The notes beneath the pieces are model-generated. The model saw nothing but the letters and a program-made list of their open reading frames with translations. It did not search any database and had not been told where the DNA came from. The position numbers and the translations under genes are program-made. From Meghimatium bilineatum (taxonomy: Eukaryota > Mollusca > Gastropoda > Stylommatophora > Philomycidae), in contig CM067316.1 of the NCBI GenBank assembly GCA_034231615.1, forward strand, positions 27,456,093 to 27,520,092: 64,000 nt of DNA, in the 5' to 3' direction. Every line of letters starts with the position of its first letter. Position 1 is the first letter of the stretch. Of the stretch, positions 11,049-22,714 are shown piece by piece.

Positions 11049-13024
11049 TAGTGTGTTCTTTTATAAGAGTGAAGTGACCGAGTGTGTTCTTTTATAAGAG
11101 TGAAGTGACTGAGTGTGTTCTTTTATAAGAGTGAAGTGATCTAGTGTGTTCTTTTATAAGAGTGAAGTGACCGAGTGTGTTCTTTTATAAGAGTGAAGTG
11201 ACCGAGTGTTTTATTTTATAAGAGTGAAGTGACCGAGTGTGTTCTGTTATAAGAGTGAAGTGACCGAGTGTGTTCTTTTACGAGTTAAGTTTATAAGAGT
11301 GAAGTGCCCGAGTGTGTTCTTTTACGAGTTAAGTTTATAAGAGTGAAGTGCCCGAGTGTGTTCTTTTACGAGTTAAGTTTATAAGAGTGAAGTGACCGAG
11401 TGTGTTCTTTTATAAGAGTGAAGTGACCGAGTGTGTTCTTTTATAAGAGTGAAGTGACCGAGTGTGTTCTTTTATAAGAGTGAAATGACCGAGTGTGTTC
11501 TTTTACGAGTTAAGTTTATAAGAGTGAAGTGACCGAGTGTGTTCTTTTATAAGAGTGAAGTGACCGAGTGTGTTCTTTTATAAGAGTGAAGTGACCGAGT
11601 GTGTTCTTTTATAAGAGTGAAGTGACCGAGTGTGTTCTTTTACGAGTTAAGTTTATAAGAGTGAAGTGCCCGAGTGTGTTCTTTTACGAGTTAAGTTTAT
11701 AAGAGTGAAGTGCCCGAGTGTGTTCTTTTACGAGTTAAGTTTATAAGAGTGAAGTGACCGAGTGTGTTCTTTTATAAGAGTGAAGTGACCGAGTGTGTTC
11801 TTTTATAAGAGTGAAATGACCGAGTGTGTTCTTTTACGAGTTAAGTTTATAAGAGTGAAGTGACCGAGTGTGTTCTTTTATAAGAGTGAAGTGACCGAGT
11901 GTGTTCTTTTATAAGAGTGAAGTGACCGAGTGTGTTCTTTTATAAGAGTGAAGTGACCGAGTGTGTTCTTTTATAAGAGTGAAGTAACCGAGTGTGTTCT
12001 TTTATAAGAGTGAAGTGACTGAGTGTGTTCTTTTATAAGAGTGAAGTGATCTAGTGTGTTCTTTTATAAGAGTGAAGTGATCTAGTGTGTTCTTTTATAA
12101 GAGTGAAGTGACCGAGTGTGTTCTTTTACGAGTTAAGTTTATAAGAGTGAAGTGACCGAGTGTGTTCTTTTATAAGAGTGAAGTGATCGAGTGTGTTCTT
12201 TTATAAGAGTGAAGTGACCGAGTGTGTTCTTTTATAAGAGTGAAGTGACCGAGTGTGTTCTTTTACGAGTTAAGTTTATAAGAGTGAAGTGACCGAGTGT
12301 GTTCTTTTATAAGAGTGAAGTGACCGAGTGTGTTCTTTTATAAGAGTGAAGTAACCGAGTGTGTTCTTTTATAAGAATGAAGTGACTGAGTGTGTTCTTT
12401 TATAAGAGTGAAGTGACCGAGTGTGTTCTTTTATAAGAGTGAAGTGACCGAGTGTGTTCTTTTATAAGAGTGAAGTGACCGAGTGTGTTCTTTTATAATA
12501 GTGAAGTGACCGAGTGTGTTCTTTTATAAGAGTGAAGTAACCGAGTGTGTTCTTTTATAAGAGTGAAGTGATCGAGTGTGTTCTTTTATAAGATTGAAGT
12601 AACCGAGTGTGTTCTTTTATAAGAGTGAAGTGACTGAGTGTGTTCCTTTATAAGAGTGAAGTGATCTAGCGTGTTCTTATACGAGTTAAGTTTATAAGAG
12701 TGAAGTGACCGAGTGTGTTCTTTTATAAGAGTGAAGTGACCGAGTGTGTTCTTTTATAAGAGTGAAGTGACCGAGTGTGTTCTTTTATAAGAGTGAAGTG
12801 ACCGAGTGTGTTCTTTTATAAGAGTGAAGTGACCGAGTGTGTTCTTTTATAAGAGTGAAGTGATCGAGTGTGTTCTTTTATAAGAGTGAAGTGACCGAGT
12901 GTTTTCTTTTATAAGAGTGAAGTGACCGAGTGTGTTCTTTTATAAGAGTGAAGTGATCGAGTGTGTTCTGTTATAAGAGTGAAGTGATCTAGTGTGTTCT
13001 TATACGAGTTAAGTTTATAAGAGT
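11049..13024. repeat. 31-bp minisatellite, about 60 copies, nearly 2 kb
   Basis: Basic unit of 31 bp built from GTGTGTTCTTTTATAAGAG and TGAAGTGACCGA. A longer 44-bp variant carries an extra CGAGTTAAGTTTA and tends to occur in runs, giving higher-order blocks (11265-11395 and 11640-11755 are near copies). On the eya sense strand each basic unit contains TATAAAAG. Lies in the 21-kb intron between eya exons D and C. Confidence 0.97.
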
Positions 13025-13045
13025 GGATACCTTTTCTTCTTGTGC

Positions 13046-13200
13046 GTTCTCTAACACCCGGTTGTTAGAATTCTATAGTTCTGAGAAAAGAGTACGTTCT
13101 CTCTTCTAAGACCCGGTGGTTAGAATTCTATAGTTCTGAGAAAAGAGTACGTTCTCTCTTCTAAGACCCGGTTGTTAGAATTCTATAGTTCTGAGAAAAG
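13046..13200. repeat. 55-bp tandem repeat, three copies
   Basis: Units carry ACCCGGTTGTTAGAATTCTA and TCTGAGAAAAGAGTACG, spaced 55 bp. Confidence 0.92.
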
Positions 13201-13206
13201 TGGACG

Positions 13207-13420
13207 TTGTGCCACAGAATATACATCGTGACTACGATATCTGCACTTTAGGCATGACACATCAGACTTTAGCATGATTTCTTAGTGTCATGAACCTACG
13301 GGAATGAGCAGTTAACATTACTCCCAAAAATCGGCAGTCAACATGCATTGCTCATTGCATCACACTGATACTGTTCTTTGATCCCCTCTCAAAGTCTCGG
13401 AAACACATAGGTATGAGAGG
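13207..13420 (-). mobile_element. SINE-A copy, degraded
   Basis: Keeps ACGATATCTGCAC, GGCATGACACATCAGACTT and the head-side CCCCTCTCAAAGTC...AAACACA in reverse orientation. The 3' hairpin part has been replaced by the preceding array. Confidence 0.65.
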
Positions 13421-14039
13421 CGTAATTGAGTCTCTTAAGTAAATGAAATATATCTTATAGGTGAGGTACGCTTGTATCTACCCGGACGTTAGTACAATTT
13501 GGCTACAACAGAGCTTACAATAAAATAATGTGCATGTCGCGGCTTTAGTAATATAGTCCCCACAACTTCCAGTGTTTTCTTTTCGGGATGTACGCGCGCA
13601 TGTTTGTAAGTAGTGTTACATCTCAATCTCTTTCGCACAACCTGTCTTAGAAAAATTATCTTCCTCTTCATCGTTATTCAGTCAATAATCAGCGCCAACA
13701 GTTTCAATGAGCTGTGTAATACGCTTCGGGTGATCCATGGAACCCGCCAGGTCTCGAAATATTGCCGTCTCAGTAGGCCATATTTTATCTATCTTTTCTT
13801 GATATTGCGTTGAATAGCATGAAGAATGTGTTCTGTTGTCTCTGGGCTTAGTCTACAGTCTATATAGGAGACATATGTCCTAATTTCTGGTAAGCTGTAT
13901 TTCATCTATGTTGATGTCTCTTGTGTTTGTCCCATTTGATGATATAATGTTCCAAGATAGTGAATACTTTGACCTGAGTCAGGTATTGGTTATCGATGAA
14001 AATAGTATTTCTTTCTGGTTTTTTTCTCTCCCAGGGTCA
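13421..14039. other. Intronic DNA, nothing recognised
   Basis: Short overlapping open frames on both strands without conserved motifs. Confidence 0.35.
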
Positions 14040-14165
14040 GATAAACCGACCACATATTATGGAACAAAACATCAGCTCACAAACTCATGCATATATCACA
14101 AAATGGCATTGGATCAAAGGCCATGAGCCAATGTACCGCTGGATCAGCAACCTTTCTGTTTTTGC
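14040..14165 (+). repeat. Dispersed repeat, copy 1 (second copy near 46.5 kb)
   Basis: Shares CATTGGATCAAAGG(CC) and flanking sequence with the inverse of 46495-46600. Both copies can be read as a short HWIKG-containing peptide, so an old element with a coding past is likely. Confidence 0.5.
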
Positions 14166-15310
14166 AATTGCCACTACCTCGGTTGTTTTTAATGGATATC
14201 TTCATGATAAAGTCCGTACATGTTGTGTGGAGTCTATTTATATATTGTAGTTGTTTTCTGATGTTGATTTTATACTGGATTGTTTGCAAAAAGAAGTTCG
14301 CTCAGAGGGTTGTTTAAGTTGTCTTCTTCACTGGTGTTCGCAAATTTACAGATGCAAACCCTATGTCCCACAAGAAAGAGATTAATTCAGAGGTGGGAAA
14401 GCTATGTTGATCTGATGGATTGACTATTTTTGTAAGCGATTATGGTCAATAAATTGTGTTCATATACTAGCTCTTGCGTCAGTTCATATAGTACTTTGTA
14501 ATCAGTCTGGTCGGCCAATAAAATTATCTTGGCGGGCCAATAAAATTTACTAGTCCGGTTAGACAAATTACCTTGGTTGACCGAAATTGGCCCACATTTT
14601 GATTAATCAATGTAGTTGTGCTAAAACGAACTGAACACAGAAAAAGATTAAGTATGAAAGCAGTACAATATTGGTATTAAATAAAAGTATTTCGTATCAA
14701 CGTGAAAACGATCAAACAGTTTCTGTTCTAGCCTTCAAGTGGGGTAACAGGTCGATGAATGGGTAGCAAGTCCTTCGATACCACAACAAAGGGTCGATGC
14801 GATGGCCAGGCAGTGAGGCGGAGTTCCGCGTACAAGCACAATTAATAGATATTGATTTGGATTCAGCAAACAACCAGCTTCTCACAGACAATCGTGGTGA
14901 TTCCTAGGCATTCAGTTAGAAAATCAAAAAGAGGGATTTAGACAATGCTATTCGTGTGCTCAAAACGTTTACTCAGAGAATGGATTATGCTTAGAGTTTG
15001 TTTTCTCTCCCCCACTTATCGCTAACCTCGCAGTCCACTTTAGTTTCGTCTATTCGTCACGCTAGTGGATGTTTGAATCATTTGCTCGTGCCCGAGTGGG
15101 CTTTCAAAAACTAACATAGAGTACAAGTGGCAGAACAATATCCCGTTCCTCGGTTATATCTTCGTTCGCTGATAATCCCGGTTACCTAGGTTCTCTAAAA
15201 ACAAACATGAAATCACACAGCACGCTCTAGGGAATAGAGAAGGTTCAATGCGGTAAATAACTGTATATACCTGAAATCCTGTACACATTCTGACTTCTGA
15301 TGTCATCTCT
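14166..15310. other. Intronic DNA, nothing firmly recognised
   Basis: Contains a short direct repeat (GGCCAATAAAATT, twice, about 14510-14550). No gene. Confidence 0.35.
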
Positions 15311-15575
15311 TTGATATCATGTGCTCCTACAGAAGACATTTCTTTCATTTAATATCATGCGCTCATAGAGAATCCATTTCTTCCATTTCTGTTTAATATC
15401 ATGTGCTCATAGAGAATCCATTTCTTCCATTTCTGTTTAATATCATGTGCTCATAGAGAATCCATTTCTTCCATTTCTGTTTAATATCATGTGCTCATAG
15501 AGAATCCATTTCTCTTTAATATCATGTGCTCATAGAGAATTCATTTCTTCCAATTTGTTTAACATTATGTTTGTT
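15311..15575. repeat. 44-bp minisatellite, about 5-6 copies
   Basis: Units contain AATATCATGTGCTCATAGAG and CCATTTCTTCCATTTCTG. Confidence 0.93.
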
Positions 15576-15579
15576 CTCA

Positions 15580-15760
15580 AAGCTGAGCTGGATCGCAGGA
15601 TGTGACCCGGAGTACGTAATCCAGTGTCATGTTTAACATACTGGTTGCAATTTGTATGTCGTTCGACCAACATGACACATCTGACTCTAGCATTACTGTT
15701 GGATCACTTTCTGGAACAACTCAATCTAAAATTTCATTTAGTCGCCTCTTGCTGCTTGAA
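15580..15760 (-). mobile_element. SINE-A copy, degraded
   Basis: Reverse orientation: CGCAGGATGTGACCCGGAG, ACATGACACATCTGACT, TTTAGTCGCCTCTTG are recognisable in order. Confidence 0.7.
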
Positions 15761-15851
15761 TGGTTGTGATAGTAGACGTACAAAAATGTAATGTACATAC
15801 ACAAATTTGATGTACGTATACATAATGGGACATATGTATCATAAATATAGT

Positions 15852-15982
<131 letters not shown>

Positions 15983-16139
15983 CAATCTTGCAGTAAAAAA
16001 ACACTGTCAAATACAGCATATTCCCTGTTAGGCAGCTACAGGGAAGAATTTTGTAGATGTTATTAAAGCCGTATGCTCTTTATGAGAGCCACGCCATGTA
16101 CTGGGTGAGTTTTTTAATTTATCCTCCGACCAGAAAAAC

Positions 16140-16215
16140 CCAATCCTGATAGGGGATTGAACCCTGGACCCCAAGGATGTGGGACAAACCTCTAACTTCT
16201 CGCGCATACGTCACA
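16140..16215 (-). mobile_element. tRNA-like SINE head, degenerate
   Basis: The minus strand has a B box GGGTTCAATCCCC and a weak upstream A-box-like stretch. Acceptor-stem pairing is not evident, so this is not a tRNA gene. Confidence 0.4.
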
Positions 16216-16998
16216 CTGCCCTGCAAGAAACGTGGAAATAACACCTTCCTTTCTGTGGATCAGAAGAGTAAGAGTGGTTGAAAGAGAAAGATGACTGACT
16301 TCATTGTACACGTGCTTTTCCCATGTTGTTTTTTTCTTTCTTAAATATTCAATGTACAATTTCATACATGCTTTAGTGAGGTATTTGGAATAGTATATGT
16401 GCATTTCCCCATACTATCACCTTTGTCTGTGTGCAACCATTTTCTATTCTCCCCAGATATTGGTTTGAGATGTTTAAATCTGCGTTTGTTCGGTTTTCGT
16501 GTTGTGTTCAATGGGAACGCCACAGGATGTTTGATTTAGGTTTCCCCAAGTTTGATGAGCCCAAATTTGAATTAAAGCTGAACAAGTCCCAACACTAATC
16601 TTCTCTGGCACGATCCAGCACGCAATTTCTCCAACATGACGCTCACCCCGCGTCCTGCTCAGTGACCTTTGACTTAACAAAGCCTGTCGTGATGTTAACC
16701 ATAAATTTGGTGATGAGGGACCACGAACCCATCTTCGATGTTCAGGTAGTCATTCTTCAGTTAAGTTTCGCACAAACCAATCCACCCACTCATTGAAAAC
16801 TGTCACGCATTCAACAAAAGCAGACAAACCTCCAGTCCGTGCTGTTGTTTGTATAATGGCCGTCGGGCTCCACTACAGTCTTTTTCATCTCCCCGCAAAT
16901 TAAGTGTCCTAGTCCGCTCCAGCTGTCAATGTGTCTGGGCAACTTCAAGGACCACTAAACATTGTTGCTATCATAGAAACTGATCAAAAATGTGGTGT
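16216..16998. other. Intronic DNA, nothing recognised
   Basis: No conserved frame or repeat identified. Confidence 0.35.
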
Positions 16999-17002
16999 TA
17001 CG

Positions 17003-17150
17003 GCCTATCTCCGGAGTTTTATTTAGTTCAGTCCATTGTGTCCCTTGGACTCGCGGTTTAGGGCGGGAAGAGCCTTGTTTCCCCCAACAAAAGTCCAGCA
17101 GCACAATGAACGACAATGGACTGGACTAAGCAAAACTCCTGAGATAGGTC
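17003..17150. repeat. Inverted repeat, 38-bp arms, 72-bp loop
   Basis: Arms at 17003-17040 and 17113-17150 pair with about four mismatches (GCCTATCTCCGGAGTTTT against AAAACTCCTGAGATAGGTC). It sits at the 3' end of the antisense LINE fragment that follows. Confidence 0.9.
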
Positions 17151-18190
17151 ATAAACCATATCTTTACTATCCCCAAGTGGTGTTGTCATAGACTCCTCTC
17201 TTGCCGTTGAACGAATGGTTTTGTGAAAGAGATATAGTCTGCGTTCCAGAGCCAGTTGTGTTGCTCTGGTTGAGGTGAAGTCATGTTTGTTCAAGATGGT
17301 CTTGATGTCTTTCCATCGTTTAGGTCATAACTTGGCTCTGTATCCTGATTCCATCTTGTTATAAGCTCTTATGGGAAGTTGATCATTCATTCTCATAAAA
17401 TGTCCAAACCATTTTATCTGTTGTTTCTCTATATATTTGATGCATGGAGTTATTTATACCTATTATCTTTATGATGTTCTCACTGAGCATTTTGTCGAGT
17501 CTGGTGACTCCACTAGCATTCATTAGACATTTCATTTCGCAAGTTTCGATCTTTCTCTGATGTGTCGATGTCATTTGCCAAGTCTGGCATTGGTAACACA
17601 GTGTTTGTATAAAGATGCTCTTACTAATTTGTTTCTTTACTTCCATGTTGATTTTTTGGCTGCAATAGCAATGGTGACAGCTGATATGTCACAGAATTTG
17701 TCTTTTGACATCTTGTTTCTATCTTTCTATCGAGTGGTCCGTCTTCTATGAAGATGCTTCCTAGGTAATTGAACTCTTTGATTTATTTTATTTTTGTGTT
17801 CTGTATTTGGATGTTTAAATGATCTTGATTCTTAAATGTTTAAAATGATCTGATGATGGTCTGTTATTAGTATAGTTTCTATCTTTTGTGTGGTAATCTG
17901 CATGTTGTATTTATTCCAAACTCTTGATAGTGATTTGATGTAAATTTGCAGTTTTTCTTCTTCGTCATTTATGATGCTTTTATCGTCAGCGAAAAGCACT
18001 TTATTGAGTTCGTGGTTAAGTTGTTCATTCTCTGTTGTTTCGTTATATTCATTTTGTGTTTCTTTTATAATTCTATCTCTGTGGACGTTGAATAGAATAG
18101 GCGACAGCTCCCATTGACTGACTGCTGTATTTGTTGTGAATGGTTCTGATAAAGCTGAACAATCTGTTGTTGATCAAACCTTGCTTTGAT
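17151..18190 (-). pseudogene. Non-LTR retrotransposon RT fragment with LSPILFNV and FADD motifs
   Basis: Reading from 18190 downwards: SVSQWELSPILFNVHRDRI (RT motif B region), LNHELNKVLFADDKSIIND (catalytic FADD, the usual YADD), ETCEMKCLMNASGVTRLDKM, then RWKDIKTILNKHDFTS and a QLALERRLYLFHK C-terminus. Frames shift several times. The same family is present at 42490-42830. Confidence 0.85.
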
Positions 18191-19084
18191 CAGACATAAT
18201 TAGTAACCCTGTTTAAAACAACAAAACAAAAACTGTCAATACTGAATTTGTACCGTTAAGGAATTGAAGGGAGGAGATTGAATAGCCCAGTTTTACACCA
18301 ATACACAAATGATAATTCACCTTTCCTGAACATTTACCAATGACACCTTTCATTTCTCTCTTTCCCTTAACATACCAATAGCCTAGCCAATGTGACGATA
18401 TACCTTCCACGTGTCACTTTCATTTTCCGTAATGATAAATATTTCTGTTAAACACGTCTTTTCTTGCACCAAATTATATCAGTTGTAGATCCTCTAATAT
18501 CCACACAGCATTAATGCAACATGTTAATAGTTTCATATTTTGGAGGCTTGCTGACACCGCTTTAGGAGTCAAATAATGACGTTGACTATCATGTCACGCC
18601 AGAATATTTGCATTTGCATTGCTCTGTATTTCCATTGGATGAATTATCTTCAATATTTGCTAGGAGATACTGATCATATACGGGTCTGCTCGAGGTTCAA
18701 TGATGTCGGTTTATGAACTCTATTTGGGGTCGCCGTAGCTCAGCAGTTTCCTGGCTTCCTGGTCAAGTGGTCTCAAGATCAATTTCCAGTTTAATAGGAA
18801 ATATTTTTTAAAATAATAAACGAATCCTAGGTCAATCCCACTTATCGAAATTGTACCAAATCTCATAGGAAAGAAATGCAGCTATTGAGAAATTGACCAC
18901 AGCATCCCTTGGTCACGGGTGAATAAACTACAAGTCTAACAAAAATTGACATCATTCAACTCGTGTTACCAGATTGTAATACTCCGTCTCTCTCAAAACG
19001 GCTCTTGCCGAGACTACCACTCATAGCACGTACTCCGCAGCTTTAAGCGATAATATCCGGAAAATTCCGAAACAAATCCACATT
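18191..19084. other. Intronic DNA with one weak tRNA-like stretch
   Basis: 18725-18800 on the plus strand (CGCCGTAGCTCAGCAGT ... CAAGATCAATTTCC) resembles a degenerate tRNA-derived head. Otherwise nothing recognised. Confidence 0.35.
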
Positions 19085-19165
19085 TTAAAGAAGACGATCC
19101 ACGCTGGATTCAAACCCACGACCGCTTCTTCAGCACAAAATAAACCGCTTGACCAATACGACAGG
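19085..19165 (-). mobile_element. tRNA-like SINE head, degenerate
   Basis: Minus strand: A-box-like TTGGTCAAGCGGTTT and B-box-like GGGTTTGAATCC at tRNA spacing, without a convincing acceptor stem. Confidence 0.45.
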
Positions 19166-19228
19166 GAAATCCTCAAAAATCTTCTATTCTTTACTTTTCA
19201 AAAACCGCTATAACGTCTTTATAAATTC

Positions 19229-19470
19229 TTCTTCTGGGTTCGATCTCAAACTCTTGCAGATTAACACGATGTAGTCCGGAGAACGGAAGAGTTTCATGGT
19301 TTACAGCGTAGCTACGATATTTTCACCTTTCATCCTGATACATCCGACTTGAGAATGGTTTCAGATCCACTTTCACTCTGTAGGATGGGACGACAGAAAA
19401 CCTCACGACGTGCATGAAAGTTAACAGTGTCGTTATCCTTTTCTCTACTTTCGGGACAGGTAATCCACAA
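19229..19470 (-). mobile_element. SINE-A copy
   Basis: Reverse orientation, from CTTCTTCTGGGTTCGATCTC through GATGTAGTCCGGAGAACGG to CTACTTTCGGGACAGG. Confidence 0.88.
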
Positions 19471-19602
19471 GTCATCAACATTTGTAAGTAATAATCGCAT
19501 CTTACCGTCCATATAATACATCAAGTCCTGGATTATGATTGCTTAACAGGATTATCAAGAACGAACTCACTGGAAAACATTAAAAAGCAGCAGCGAAAGT
19601 AA

Positions 19603-19805
19603 AAATTACAGAGCACTAGTCAAAATGTGATTACAGAGCAAAAGTCAAAAAGTGATTACTGAGCACAAGTCAAAATGTGATTACAGAACAAACGTCAAAA
19701 TGTGATTACAGAGTAAAAGTCAAAATGTGATTACATAACAAAAGTCAAAAAGTGATTACAGAGCACAAGTCAAAATGTGATTACAGAGCACAAGTCAAAA
19801 TGATG
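19603..19805. repeat. 25-bp minisatellite, about 8 copies
   Basis: Units of the form GATTACAGAGCACAAGTC plus AAAATGT. Confidence 0.92.
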
Positions 19806-20389
19806 TACAATGCAATAGGTAAACAATAAACTGATGACCCGTTTGAAAATGTTAAGAAAACACAACAGAGACAGGCCTACAATCCCGCCATCTGGTCTCG
19901 TCAAGATCTAGAATATTCCAGTGATTGCCCAAACGGGGCATGGTACAATAGGGACTAAAGGTTAATGCTGGAACGGACGCGCGAAATGGGAGTTGAGTTT
20001 TCATACATTCTGTTTTCTTATCATCATCATCCATGACCAGGCAATGCAATTAGGCTCGCTTAATAAAATTCATACCAAAGAACCGACTCGCTGGCTCATT
20101 CTATTTCAGGGATCCTTATTCAGAAATGGCAGCCTATTCAATAATGTAGATCAGAGGTTGGCAACACGACACTGTTTAAATATGTATTATACCATTCCCT
20201 GAAGTACAAATATATGGCCATTGTGGTTATTTAAAAAAAAGGATAGATCGCATAATAATGTGAGAACTTAAAGTAGATCGCCTCATAATGCGTGAACTTA
20301 CAGTAGACAGCCAATGCTTCCAGGTTGCCGGTCACTTCTGTAGATGTTCCATTAAGTGCTGCTGACATTCACAAGTAACAACAGGTGTT
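19806..20389. other. Intronic DNA, nothing recognised
   Basis: A short duplicated stretch (TAGATCGC...ATAATG...TGAACTTA) at about 20240-20310. Confidence 0.35.
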
Positions 20390-21160
20390 GTGTTAATGAT
20401 TGATAGCGCAGAGTTTAATTTGTGCATTGTGATGATGATTGTTAGCACAGAGTTCATGTTGATAGTTGTGTTGATTGATAGCGCAGAGTTTAGGTTGCTG
20501 TTAGTTGTGTTGATGATTGATAGCGCAGAGTTTAGGTTGCTGTTAGTTGTGCTGATGATTGATAGCGCAGAGTTTAGGTTGCTGTTAGTTGTGCTGATGA
20601 TTGATAGCGCAGAGTTTAGGTTGCTGTTAGTTGTGCTGATGATTGATAGCGCAGAGTTTAGGTTGCTGTTAGTTGTGCTGATGATTGATAGCGCAGAGTT
20701 TAGGTTGCTGTTAGTTGTGCTGATGATTGATAGCGCAGAGTTTAGGTTGCTGTTAGTTGTGCTGATGATTGATAGCGCAGAGTTTAGGTTGCTGTTAGTT
20801 GTGCTGATGATTGATAGCGCAGAGTTTAGGTTGCTGTTAGTTGTGCTGATGATTGATAGCGCAGAGTTTAGGTTGCTGTTAGTTGTGTTGATGATTGATA
20901 GCGCAGAGTTTAGGTTGCTGTTAGTTGTGTTGATGATTGATAGCGCAGAGTTTAGGTTGCTGTTAGTTGTGCTGATGATTGATAGAGAAGATTTATGAGT
21001 TGTTAGTTATTTTGATCATTGATAGCATAGAATTTATGTTGCTGTTAGTTGTGTTGATGATTGATAGCGCAGAGTTTAATTTGTTGTTAGTTGTATTGAT
21101 GATTGATAGCGCAGAGTATATTTTGTTGTTAGTTATATTGATGACTGACAGAGAAGAGTA
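20390..21160. repeat. 42-bp minisatellite, about 18 copies
   Basis: Units contain GATGATTGATAGCGCAGAG and TTTAGGTTGCTGTTAGTTGT. The central dozen are almost identical, the edges diverged; the array resumes for two diverged units at 21588-21660. Because 42 is divisible by three and the unit lacks stops in one frame, a 202-codon open frame results (14-residue repeat LMIDSAEFRLLLVV). I regard that as an artefact of the period. Confidence 0.95.
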
Positions 21161-21254
21161 GATGTGTTTGCGCATGTGTTTGCGCATGCGGTTACGTCTG
21201 TGTGTCTCAGCAATGGCTCACTAGATAAACCAACGATGCAACTGAAAACCTTGG

Positions 21255-21315
21255 TAGATGACATGCCTTTATATTGAGGTTATCTTCTTATAGAAGCTTC
21301 ATGGCATGTCATCTA
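21255..21315. repeat. Perfect 13-bp inverted repeat
   Basis: TAGATGACATGCC at 21255-21267 and its exact complement at 21303-21315, loop 35 bp, directly at the edge of the dispersed repeat that follows. Confidence 0.85.
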
Positions 21316-21580
21316 TACAATCCCGTAGTCGTGACCTTCGATAACAGTTACCATGTTGTTCCGACAGGCCGACGTTGTGCTTGAACTAGTTACGTGTACG
21401 GCGTGGGTGGGCAGAACAACAAAGAAACCTGTCGCAAGGGCCAGAGTTGTGCTCTGATGTCGACGTCTGTTGCGACGACATTAGACTCGAAACACCATTG
21501 GGTCGGATGTCTGCTGGAACAGAGGGCGGAGCACTCATGAGAATGCCCTACGCGCTGTGAGGCCAGTTTCTAATCAGGAA
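21316..21580 (+). mobile_element. Roughly 265-bp dispersed repeat (RPT-280), copy 1
   Basis: Matches the complement of 52809-53067 over its whole length, from CCCGTAGTCGTGACCTTCGA to GTGAGGCCAGTTTCTAATCA, with about 15% differences by eye. It interrupts the 42-bp array (units occur on both sides). One frame is conserved between copies (RRGWAEQ...LSQ.PELC.DVDVC), so a coding origin is possible. Confidence 0.85.
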
Positions 21581-21587
21581 GTAGATG

Positions 21588-21660
21588 CTGTTATTTGTGT
21601 TGATGATTGATAGCGTAGATTTTATGTTGTTGCCAGTTGTGTTGATCATTGATGATCGAC
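21588..21660. repeat. Detached units of the 42-bp array
   Basis: Two diverged units (TTGATGATTGATAGCG) beyond the inserted repeat. Confidence 0.75.
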
Positions 21661-22639
21661 TTAGGAAATCTCAATTATCTTAGCGCTGTTAGATATGAAA
21701 TATTTGCTTCCAGTGTGCTACGCGAAAAGATACTGAAGATCGAGGTTCTTTGCATCCCAAGAATTTCAATATTAGTCCAAGAAGTCCAATATTATTTGCA
21801 TGTTGTTTGTATGTCAAGCATACACACGTATTACGTATGTACTCAGATTCATGTTGTTTGTACGTCAAGCAAACACACGGTGTAAACCGGTACTCAGATA
21901 CATGCTGGAACAATATATTACATAGTACACAATGTCAATGACGCTGGAAATTCTTACCAATATCATATTTTATGTTAAAATGTGGTCGCTACAGTTATCT
22001 AGCGACAAGATACCTAAACTGGCAATAGTCTGTTGTGCTTAGTACATATATTGCATGCCTGATCAGATTCTAACAATATAACAGCGAAACAGGGAGTCAG
22101 GAAATTCTACAATTAAAGCCACAATTAGCTTAATGAAATCTGACGCCCAGAAAATGCATGTCAATGAAAAACGGCTCTATCATCTTAACACCAACCATAT
22201 CAATGACAGATTTCAGTGGTCATTTCTGGCCATCAGTCACGTGTATTCAGACGGTGTCCAGTCCATTAAAAACCCATTACTAAAAACGTCGCCGTTAATT
22301 AGCAAATCGTTTCCCGTCGCTGAGTGGCCATCGCTCAGCAGACAATCTAAATTTTCTTCGAAAGTTATGCCCTTTCTATCCAGAGATTACTGTCAATTTA
22401 TCGAAGCAGAAAAATAAACAGACAAAAGCAACCAACAGATGTCTAAACTGCAAAATGTTACTCTTAATTATCAGATGCCGACTGGCGCAGGCGACCATGA
22501 ACATTTACACAACTCATTGTTATAATATGTATCAGTTGGGATGTTCACATTTTACTTTCTCATGAAGTAATCTTCCATGTACGCTCTCAAAGATATCACG
22601 GTTAACAGGACGCGACACATTATATCTTGTGTTCATTGA
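21661..22639. other. Intronic DNA with a 53-bp duplication
   Basis: 21799-21905 holds two diverged copies of a unit with CATGTTGTTTGTATGTCAAG and ACTCAGAT. The rest is unassigned. Confidence 0.5.
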
Positions 22640-22710
22640 TTGTGTGGCGCATGGTTGAGAGGTTAGGGCGTTGGTCTCATACTAGTAAGGTCTAGAGTTA
22701 CAATGAAACA
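22640..22710 (+). mobile_element. tRNA-like sequence, degenerate
   Basis: GTGGCGCATGGTTGAGAGG and TCTCATACTAGTAAGG resemble a tRNA 5' half; the B-box region (CTAGAGTTACAATG) is decayed. Confidence 0.4.
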
Positions 22711-22714
22711 CATA

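Noticed and set aside
11049-13024. CRISPR-like array
   Set aside because: Units are contiguous with no unique spacers, and the context is an animal intron. The same applies to all other arrays here.
20390-20998. 202-codon open frame of 14-residue repeats (LMIDSAEFRLLLVV)
   Set aside because: Entirely inside a 42-bp minisatellite; a period divisible by three with a stop-free unit gives a long frame by necessity. The start is TTG-like or internal, and there is no splice or promoter context.
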